Below are positions 55,617 to 64,000 of a DNA stretch of 64,000 nt, one piece after another. The DNA lies in contig CM042540.1 in the NCBI GenBank assembly GCA_023630585.1, forward strand, positions 27,087,269 through 27,151,268. Reading direction: 5' to 3'. The translations under genes and the position numbers were made by a program. The DNA is from Cranoglanis bouderius (Eukaryota > Chordata > Actinopteri > Siluriformes > Cranoglanididae). The notes under the pieces were generated by a model. It worked only from the letters and a program-made list of their open reading frames with translations. It did no database searches and was not told the origin of the DNA. Positions within the stretch are counted from its first letter, which is position 1. Each line of letters opens with the position of its first letter.

Positions 55617-56442
55617 GTCGCTTATGAAAACATGAAATGGTGCACGGGGTTTTTGTCTCACCTGAACTCGGGACTCTGTTAATCCGATTCTGAGCGCCAG
55701 TTCCTCTCTCATGAAGATATCAGGGTAGTGGGTTTTTGCGAAGCTTCTCTCCAGCTCGTTAAGCTGCGCCGGTGTGAAGCGGGTCCGGTGTCGTTTCTGT
55801 TTCTGCTGACTCTGTTGTCCACCCGACTGACTCGAACCTTGTTGTTGTTGTTTGTCTTGCTCCTTGGCGCCGACCTGCTGCATGCCGCTGGGGTTTGATC
55901 CTCCATTGCTTATATCTTCCCCGGGGAGCAGCGTGGTGCCCTCGACCGCGTCCGGTCCGGAGCTCAGATCGCCCGGGTGTCCGGTGTCCGCGCCGAGTCT
56001 GCATTTTAAAGCCTCCCTGTGGCCCAGCAGCTCAGCCGCGGCATCCTTCATCCCTGCAAAACCACCGGTCAAAATTAAGTTTTTCCATGGCACGAAAAAC
56101 ACAGTAAACATTTTTGACTTTTCTATAATCGGATAACAACAAGAGTATGACCAGCATCGAAAATATTCCAAACAAGTTCAAACTGCATCACATAAGATCC
56201 TCAGTCAATCCCCTATCAATATTTAGACAAGGTTGATGAAATAGGTTAGATGTAATTAATTCACTAGATAATGAATTAGCCTACAATATCGAGTTCAAAA
56301 TTAGATTAAGCATTAAGTCTAAATCCGATCATAATTGTATAAATGGAAAGTTCCTCCATAGCTTACAGTGGAGCTGAAGACCGGAGTTGGGTGTCGGTAA
56401 CTCACCGAGGCGAGTGTCCAAGAGGTCGGCGTGAGAGAGCAT
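53063..56442 (-). CDS. otp: otp, Orthopedia homeobox transcription factor (complete, 3 exons)
   Basis: Otp is a paired-like homeodomain factor needed for neuroendocrine neurons of the hypothalamus (oxytocin-, somatostatin-, TRH- and CRH-type cells) and some dopaminergic groups. Minus-strand exons: 56442-56406 (37 nt, MLSHADLLDTRL and split Gly), 56053-55662 (392 nt), 53569-53063 (507 nt), 936 nt in all, 311 residues (human about 325). The homeodomain begins KQKRHRTRFTPAQLNELERS, continues KTHYPDIFMREELALRIGLT and ESRVQ|VWFQNRRAKWKKRK, with the intron before the Val of VWFQN, a common position in paired-like genes; helix 3 has the Gln at position 50 (WFQNRR). The C-terminus keeps the OAR motif SSIASLRRKALEHT followed by VSMSFT. 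A Gln/Ser-rich stretch precedes the homeodomain. No defects are seen. The otpa/otpb assignment is not resolved. Confidence 0.96.
53785..53935. repeat. dispersed repeat copy (inverted relative to 39650-39795)
   Basis: The segment shares ACAACACTGTTTCTCT and GAACCCTTTA-type words with 39650-39795 in the opposite orientation. Confidence 0.5.
55399..55473. repeat. otp: (TA)n tract in otp intron 2
   Basis: About 37 TA units. Confidence 0.95.
55580..55615. repeat. otp: (TAA)n tract near otp exon 2 donor
   Basis: About twelve TAA units end 46 nt from the exon 2 donor. Confidence 0.95.
55662..56053 (-). CDS. otp: otp exon 2: N-terminal region and homeodomain helices 1-2
   Basis: After a split Gly the exon reads MKDAAAELLGHREALKCRLG, GTTLLPGEDISNGGS, a Gln-rich spacer and the homeodomain up to ESRVQ. 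The acceptor is TTTTGCAG and the donor GTGAGA on the minus strand. Confidence 0.95.
56406..56442 (-). CDS. otp: otp exon 1 coding part
   Basis: The exon encodes MLSHADLLDTRL plus one base of Gly, followed by donor GTGAGT. The peptide matches the vertebrate Otp N-terminus (MLSHADLLDARLG from memory). It is only 37 nt, so it is easily missed. Confidence 0.9.
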
Positions 56443-56552
56443 CGCGCACCGGTGCCGAAACTAGCCCTAAAACTTTTAACTCCTTTAAACAGCATAGAGT
56501 GGCCAAATGAAGAAAAATTCTCCGCGCGTTTAAAAAAAGGTGGCTGCGAGCA

Positions 56553-56558
56553 TTATAA
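56553..56558 (-). promoter_or_regulatory. otp: possible otp TATA element
   Basis: The palindrome CATTATAATG lies about 110 nt upstream of the otp start codon on the minus strand, in a locally GC-rich stretch. It could be a TATA box giving a leader of roughly 80 nt. No transcription start is shown. Confidence 0.35.
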
Positions 56559-57512
56559 TGTTCTTTAGAGAGACAGGGAGGCGCTTAATAGGTGGATGAG
56601 CGCGTGAGCTTCCTCATATGAGAGCCAATCAGAATTGAAGGCTGGAAATGTCGCCTCTGCGAGCTCACGCGCCCAACCAGCAGCATCCATAAACCAGCAG
56701 CGTCTGCAATTACTGTCTCCTTAATATCAGGTCTGATTTATAGTATCAGCCCCTTATTGTAGGCTATAAATGAGCTCATAATCATGGCGCACAAACAGTT
56801 TATAATAAATCTGGTTTTATTAGAAAAAAAAAAAAATTGTTAAATGTGCAAACGGTAAAATCAATGAAAGGCTCCAAACTGAGAGGAATGGACGTTTGAT
56901 GAAGTTACAAACAGTAGCCTCACATATTTTCGTAAAGGGAACGAATCGGGTGCGGGATCAGTGCACCTATATTTCCAGGCGAGGGGGGGAAAAAACATGA
57001 GTGGTTGCTTTACGTTTTGTCAGGTTAGTGCTGCGTGTGTGTAAGCAGGACTGCAGCTTTATTTGAGGAGAATCCATCCATCACATGCGATTAATTCTCT
57101 GAGGCAGCTAACCACACATCCAAAGTACATTTCCAACTAGTCATTTTCAAGGCCATTAAGCACTTGAGGCATTTAGCGCCAAATTCGATATTTACTGTGA
57201 GATTAGTAGGTTATTATGCTATGAATTGCTATAATACACTAGTGTTTAAATACAGTGCACATCTTGTGTAAACCGTCAGCGCATTTTATTTTGGAGAAGG
57301 AAAAGTCTAACGCGTTGCTTCATTTTGCATGAACATGCATGCTTTTTATGTGATTTATTTATTCCCAACTAAAAGACACAAATCCAACACAACAAACCAC
57401 ATATTAAATGTTCACAATGCGCGGTGGAAAGCTGACATTTCACTATGTTACGTTGCATGAATTTTCACATAAGCCACCTTTTAAAACAGGCCTTCTCACG
57501 AATGCTTTCGAA

Positions 57513-57513
57513 G

Positions 57514-57544
<31 letters not shown>
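57513..57544. repeat. A-run
   Basis: About 32 consecutive A residues; the Lys runs in translated frames are artefacts. Confidence 0.95.
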
Positions 57545-57545
<1 letters not shown>

Positions 57546-58200
57546 GAGTGCGAAAAGCGTCAACTGCCGTATCGTACAAATAGAAAGTCGAAATGGTTTA
57601 TATAACGTTATTATTTTCCGTACTATGGAGAATGGCAAAACGCGATTTGGGGTTTAGCCATGGCGATGGCGAGGAAATAGCATTTCTTTACTTATTGCAC
57701 GGTATCCTGCAGTGTGCAGTTTTGGATATAGCCGATGTGTACACCATGTCTACCCCTGCACATGAGCCCGGAGGTTCTGAACGTCAGGGCTCAGCCGAGG
57801 CTCTGTGCGCGCGCAGTCAGTGCGCTTTAAGCTCCGGTTCCGGTGGACTCCCCACAGCAAACAGCCATGTCGTGTCGAGCAGGGATTTTTTACAGCATGT
57901 AGCCTACAGGAGACACGATCTATAGGTTAGTTTTTCCTTCTCTTTATTTCTGTCAGATTTTTTGTTTTCTCCCCTCACGCGTTTAATATGCACTCAGAAT
58001 TAAGAGGCGCATGTCACATGATTTTGATAATACTTAAGTTATAAATTAAATGAAAATAAAGTTAACAAAAAAATAAAAATAAAAATAAAGCGAAATTATT
58101 TTAAATGATAAAATTAAAAAAATAATAATAATAAATGCATATTTTTACAGCATGTTTGTAATAATAGTGTGGAATACGGGATAGGTGAAAATTAATAGAC

Positions 58201-58260
<60 letters not shown>
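58201..58260. repeat. (TAA)n microsatellite 1
   Basis: About twenty TAA units. Confidence 0.95.
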
Positions 58261-58368
58261 CAAAAACAAGAAATGAAGCACAGAGCGTTGCGCTGTTCAT
58301 TACAAATGCAAGGAGAAATATATAGAAACAGTGTCCCATGATATCAAGTTAAAGAAACCGATAAAAGG

Positions 58369-58437
<69 letters not shown>
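58369..58437. repeat. (TAA)n microsatellite 2
   Basis: About 23 TAA units, 109 nt after the previous array. Confidence 0.95.
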
Positions 58438-61400
58438 TACTTTTGATCCTAGATTGCTATGATCATAATCATAACCATAATCTGATAACAGTGGTTATTA
58501 GTATTATTATTAGTAGTATTATTAGTATTATTATTAGTTCCATTTCGTGCTGGTCTGGCTGTCGCTTGGACAATAGCTGTCAGCAAAAAGGGTAACTACC
58601 CCAAGCTTCAACGGATGTCTTCTCCTTCGTCCAGACAAGGTGGTGACCCCAGTCGCATTTCAAACCGTGATTAGACTCGGTGCCCTCCGTGTGGACCCGA
58701 TTACAACGTGAGTTATCCGGAAAGAATACAATTAAGGTTCTAAATAAAATAATCAGCATTGGACGGCGATTACCGTAATGAAACCGAGCTCTGGTGTGTC
58801 ACGGAGCAACTAGCCTCCATTACGGTGGGTAATGAGACTTTAGGGGATGAACACGACAACTGTCCAAACGCACTCTATTAACGTCCGGTTTGATGGACAC
58901 ATGTTTATCATATCGCCCACTAAATTTTGTATCCATATAGGCCTTGACATCCTAGAAGCATTTTAAAAATGCTTAATTTCATCTTGGACTTACACCAGTT
59001 TACCTTGGTGTTAATTTCTAATCACTGCTGCCAGTGCTGGGAAAGCTGAATATGGTTTATTAGATTTTTGATTTCAAAGTTCAATTTTTCTAGTTTCATA
59101 ACCTGCATTTTTGTTGTTGTTGTTGTTGTTGCATTGACTCAATAATAAAAGTGAAAATGAAGAAATATGGTGATGCACTAGGTCTGTGTTCCATTATATA
59201 CATTATGAGTATGCATTAAATATGTCAAGGTTAAAAAAATGCAAATTATGATACAAATATTTTGTCAATAGTGTATCAATATACTATTGAACACAAATGC
59301 AGAAACTTGTACAACCTACAGTACATCCTATATCTTTCATTCAAAAGAGGTGGATCAATAGCTTGAAAGAAGGGAGGACTTGGGTCAGTGGTCATTCTGA
59401 GTTGCGCTAAATTAAGAACATGTGCTGGTAATTATTAAATTCCAGCTTAATCACACTGCTAATGCAATTTAATGCATCAGCAAATTAGTACTGAAAATAA
59501 TTAGTTTCACTGACCTTGTACATTGAAAGGCTACAGTGAACCAGAATGCATTTGAGTCAGACCAATCCTCTCGCGCACCAAAAATTGTTGTTCATTCAGC
59601 CATGTCTTTCATGGGATAATAATAATAATAATAAGGTAGCAATGCAAGTAGTTTAGCAGTTGTTTTGTTTACCTCTTTTACTTTTTGGAAGTGAAACCCT
59701 ATTTAAAAAATGTAAAAAAAACAAAACAAAACAAAAAAAAAACTCTGGGTCATTTCAGTCTCCTCCATATGGCGAGAATTATCCATATGGCAACAGAAAT
59801 TACTTTCTTGCAGCAGTAGCATTTAAGCTGAAACTGAAGCAGACGTGTAAAAAAAAAGGGGGGGGGGGGGAGTAAACAGTGTGTCTGCTACTGCAGTTTG
59901 ATTCATTATGATGCTAATTTAAAGACATGCCGTGATTCTACTATGATATTATTTTAAACAATATTTTTAAACGTGCTGGTTTAATTCTGATTTTTTCCCC
60001 TCCTGTGACAGGAAGCGACACTCGGAAGCGGAAGTGCCTTATTTCAATGGTAGGTCATCTACAATGATCTAAAATGCCATGGTTTAGAAGTCATATCTGT
60101 AGTCTCGCTGTGATGAACAGGACATGGGTTCCTCTGCTCAGTGATAGCACTATCAGTGTGTTTTCTCAAACCGTTAACCGATGCCATAAATCTAACAATT
60201 TACGACTATTAAATGGACAGGCCGCGACATTTCAACTCCTTCCTGCTCCTTCCTGTCTGTTTCTCTGCTGCTTGTCCACAAAATACACCGCTGGCCCTCC
60301 CAAGATTAATTGATCGTCAATTTAGCTCTAATTCGTACCAAGTCAGGTGGTAAATTGGCTGCTTTTACTTGATTGTTAGTGAAATTTGTGCAAGTTGCAT
60401 TGACACATTTTGATTATTTATCAATTATGCCCAAACGAGCTAAATCTACTGAATAAATTCCAGCCTGATTGCTATAATAGAGTTTGAAAATATCGCTATT
60501 GATAATGATTCCGTGCTAATAGTCTCTTTCCGGCTTTGCTAGCTTGTCGGAATGACAGCAGAGAATTCATTTTTCATGGAGTCGGCTGGTGTGCGCGCGC
60601 GAGCCGGCATTAATCAGCTGCATTATGGGGGCTCATCCATAGCAATGTGTGTTCTTTGCTCAGGGAGCCTGAAATAGTTTGTCATATTTTGTGTCAATTA
60701 CTTGGGATTTCAATGCATTTCCATCAAGGCATCCTGTCACTGTTAGGTTATGCTAAGTTAAGTTCTCCAAATGGATGATGTCAAAGTTATGCTAGCTTCA
60801 AGCTCGGAGGAACTGATTGGGGCAGGCTAACTTAACGGTTAGAGGCGTTGTTGTCCAATCTTCAGCTTCTTATAATGAAGCTGTGAAGAGTGAGGATTAT
60901 GACCGAGTAAGGCTGTAATAATTGCTCGATAAAAAGGATTATGATATTATGATGTTATCACAACAACAACAACAACAACTATTATTGTTATTGTTATTGT
61001 TATTAACACTTGGGGTCAATATATTTCCATTTCTCCATTAGATTAGGTCAAATATAAATAATTTAATTCTTTACAAAACAAAACCTTTTTGATGCAGAAT
61101 AGCTTACATGTAATGAGTATAAAGCTTAAATAAATTTGAATCTGTCATCAAACCTACAACCTTGGTCTTTGGTCTATGTAAACGGCAATTAGAGTTGAGC
61201 TGCAGTACTATAGTGTGATGGTAATGTAAATTATAGCATGGGAAATGGTGATAATAATATATAATATGTCGCCTAATACATTTTACTATCGCTTTAAATG
61301 GAAATGCTTCCAGGGCAACTGTTAACGTCTGTGTTTATGCTGCATTTGGTCGTGTATTCATGTTGCTAGTTCAAATATATCTTTAAGATATTTGAATATC

Positions 61401-61506
61401 ACTGAAATTCCAAAAATGTCAAATAATACATAAACAAACAAGACTAACAAGAACAAAGTCGAAATGTATGGTCAAATGAGTAATAGAAAAAAAATAATTA
61501 AAAAAA

Positions 61507-61550
<44 letters not shown>

Positions 61551-61551
61551 A
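61507..61551 (+). repeat. (TGTC)n(TATC)n microsatellite
   Basis: About nine TGTC units followed by three TATC units. Confidence 0.95.
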
Positions 61552-64000
61552 TCATTGAAATAAGTTGAGCTCCCCCACTCCTATCCCTGTCTAAGCCCTG
61601 CTCGCAATATGCAACATGGATTAACACCTACAGGGTTAATATGCATCCAGCTGGGAACAAGTAAATACTTTTACTTTAACTCTGTAGGTGTTAATTTAAC
61701 ATTGATGGTGTTGCTGGGCATCAGGCTTATGCAAGTCAGTTTTATTCATAAAGGAACGTAATTTAATATAAATCATGAAGGTTTTTTACATTAGTTAAGA
61801 AAAACCTTTTATCAGTTGGCTGTTTATGTACATATATATATATATAACTAATAAAACTGGTTTTATGTGTTTATTTGAAGATAAATTAATATAATAAAAT
61901 AAATAAATAAAACAAAATAATTTCTACTAGGCCTATGCAATGTAATTATGTTGCATTATAATATAGTAAGGCCATAAAATGTTCTGATGTAAAAAAACAA
62001 AAAAACAAACAAAAAAAAAACAATAATATAAATAAATAAATAAATAAAATAGCAACGTATTTAAACTTTGTAGCCTGTTGCCACTCATCACCTTTGGTGA
62101 GTCTGAATTACAGATTGAATTAATCTAAGATTGATTAAATTGGTAAAAATTTGGCGCCAGCCATAATACAGGTTTACATGGAGTCATTTCCAGACTGAGT
62201 CTATTATATAAAATCAGTATTACACCAAAGAAATAACAGTATTACACCAAAGAAAAAAAAATCAGCAGCAGTGTGTGTAGTAGCCTGATATATGCAATGA
62301 ATAGGACTTACATTAAAAAAAAAAAAAAAAGTGACAAGCTGAAAGTCATGCTTTGTGTAAATTCATGTTGGCCTGTATTCTTCTTCGCCTATACAAGATG
62401 ATGATAAATTACCCTTGGCCCGGCGCTGTTTTTGTGGAAATAATTCCCCCATACTTGTTTCCCAGTGAAGCAACAATTTATTTAATATGCCTGGGACATA
62501 TTAGGAGGGTCTCATCAACTTGAACAGTTTAAATTGGAAGATGGTGCTCCCATATCTGATAAATAAATTAGCAAAGAAAGTAATTTAATAACATAATTGC
62601 AATAGTGTATTTATGTATCGATAACTATGATCTTATACGCTGCTGTTATGAATGACAGTTTATCCTTTTAAAAAAAATAAAATAAAATAAAAAAAACCCG
62701 TATACTGGTATACTGGTCACGTGGTATAATGATAATTATATATACAGCTAAGCCATTTTACATCTTTGCTATAATCACATAGGGACTTTTTTCCTTCCCA
62801 GCAGCTAAAGTGACCAGAGAATTCATTTCAAACGTAAAACCTTTTCGTGTCACATTTTTTTCCCCCTGACCGCTGATTTTTTAGTAATTTCCTTGTTTTC
62901 CAAACTAATAAGTGGCACCGTCGAGCAGTCGGAGGCTGCAGACACGCCGCGCGCGCTAATTGATATTGAGCGAGCCGTTCTTAGCGCGAGAGGGGCCGCT
63001 GCTGCATAATTTGCAGTTTAATCAGCGTCTGTAATGAGAGCCGCTGATTAGGGGCCCGTTTGAAAATAAAGGAGAGTTACAAGGAACGTCTGTCAGGGTC
63101 CGGTGATAATTCAGGACTAATTGTGGCGATTAGAGAGAACTGCATGACTGTGGCTTCCTCGAAAGCGATGAGAAACCGGAAGGGCGGCGGCGAGCTTTCA
63201 TATGGACGAGTCAATCGACTGCAAAGCCGACCTTAAACATTTTGGACAAATGAATGTCTGTTCACATACCAACCCTGAAACAGGACGCTGATACTGCTCT
63301 ATAGAGTGCATGATAGTACTAGGATGTGCAGTGGGAAAATACTATACTATACTTTAATGCCTAGGCATAAGCCAATACTTTTGCACTCTCTTGAGATAAT
63401 AGCAAAATGCATCATCCTGAATCATAGTGCACAGCAAAAATGTCTGTAATGCTATATAATTGTTCATTTTTTTAAATAATCGTGTTCATATTTAATTATT
63501 GCTCTCTTTGATTATTTAACTATGATAGCTGTATTAGACGTAAATATGGCATTTCCGGTCATATTTGTCTCATTCACTGTAATTATTATGCAGGCTGCTG
63601 ATGCAGTTCATATCTCTACCGCAATACATGACATACACGTATTGCAAATATACTGTAGTTAATTATAATTAAAAACGCATTAATAATAATCATAATAATT
63701 AAATAATTCTAGGCTATAATTAGAATTCAGCTTTTATAGAAGAAAAGGTAAAATGAAATGGATGCGTGACCCAGCCGGCAGCTTTGTGGTAGGGCACGTT
63801 GTTAACTCGATTCACCCAGGGATGTCGATGAGCCAGTACAGACATAGAGCCCCAACCGCACGTCCATCTACAAGCTATGGATCGGGTGGTCATGCAGAGA
63901 TGGCCTGCTGAATAGCAATGCTAACATTAGTGAACAGTGCGTGTGTGCGTCTGACTATGGGCATAGCAATTAGTGATGTTCAAGAAAAAGGAGGCTAAAT

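Larger units (their letters stand above)
53570..55661 (-). other. otp: otp intron 2
   Basis: The intron holds a dispersed repeat (53785-53935), an A-run (54343-54367), (TA)n at 55399-55473, (TAA)n at 55580-55615, and a complex non-repeat block around 54440-54560 (discussed in findings). No coding sequence is seen. Confidence 0.6.
56570..64000. other. otp upstream region, no recognised gene
   Basis: The region holds (TAA)n at 58201-58260 and 58369-58437, an A-run at 57513-57544, a (TGTC)n tract at 61507-61551 and several complex blocks rich in TAAT-type motifs (57040-57200, 58550-58870, 59410-59560, 60545-60740, 62395-62530, 62905-63225). Known otp neighbours such as tbca were looked for and not seen. 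Confidence 0.5.

Noticed and set aside
58201..58437. Two TAA arrays with a spacer, superficially array-like
   Set aside because: The repeat is a 3-nt unit; there are no direct repeats with unique spacers, and CRISPR is not expected in an animal genome.

Overview
The window looks like nuclear DNA from a teleost fish. Genes have vertebrate-style split exons with GT-AG introns, the sequence is AT-rich with many (TA)n, (TG)n and (TAA)n tracts, and the introns are full of Tc1/mariner-type transposons and tRNA-derived SINEs of kinds common in fish. The transposon mix would fit an otophysan such as a catfish, but the sequence alone does not settle the species.

Three protein genes can be read. (1) 984-30229, plus strand: the 3' two-thirds of rasgrf2 (a Ras/Rac guanine-nucleotide exchange factor). 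Eighteen exons in consistent phase run from inside the second PH domain, through the Ras exchanger motif and a Ser/Pro-rich linker, to the complete CDC25 catalytic domain and stop codon. The N-terminal exons lie left of the window. The 3'UTR probably runs to a poly(A) signal near 34135 and contains a whole decayed Tc1-like element. (2) 41694-46701, plus strand: ckmt2 (sarcomeric mitochondrial creatine kinase), a complete reading frame of about 416 residues. It has two features worth attention: a tandemly duplicated 86-nt exon (43731-43816 and 44736-44821), apparently a mutually exclusive pair, and two in-frame candidate acceptors 48 nt apart at the start of the second coding exon. (3) 53063-56442, minus strand: otp (Orthopedia homeobox transcription factor), complete in three exons (about 311 residues), with the homeodomain split by an intron before helix 3's VWFQN motif. 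ckmt2 and otp are convergent.

Layout: 1-983 rasgrf2 intron; 984-30229 rasgrf2 exons and transposon-rich introns; 30230-about 34160 rasgrf2 3'UTR; 34160-41660 intergenic, with an L1/Tx1-like LINE tail, a Tc1 relic and a possible ckmt2 5' leader; 41694-46831 ckmt2; 46832-52260 intergenic, with simple repeats, a field of CACATG-type motifs and compositionally complex blocks; 52261-56442 otp; 56443-64000 the region upstream of otp, with no recognised gene but several homeodomain-motif-rich blocks that look like candidate regulatory elements.

The three genes do not form a pathway: one acts in Ras/Rac signalling, one in muscle mitochondrial energy transfer and one in hypothalamic neuron specification. 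Their proximity is best read as chromosomal synteny. Mobile DNA includes one apparently intact 321-residue DD34E transposase inside a 1.5-kb element with long inverted repeats, itself apparently nested inside a (TA)n tract and an older short element, and a 0.96-kb fold-back palindrome in a rasgrf2 intron. Teleost a/b paralogue identity was not resolved for any gene.
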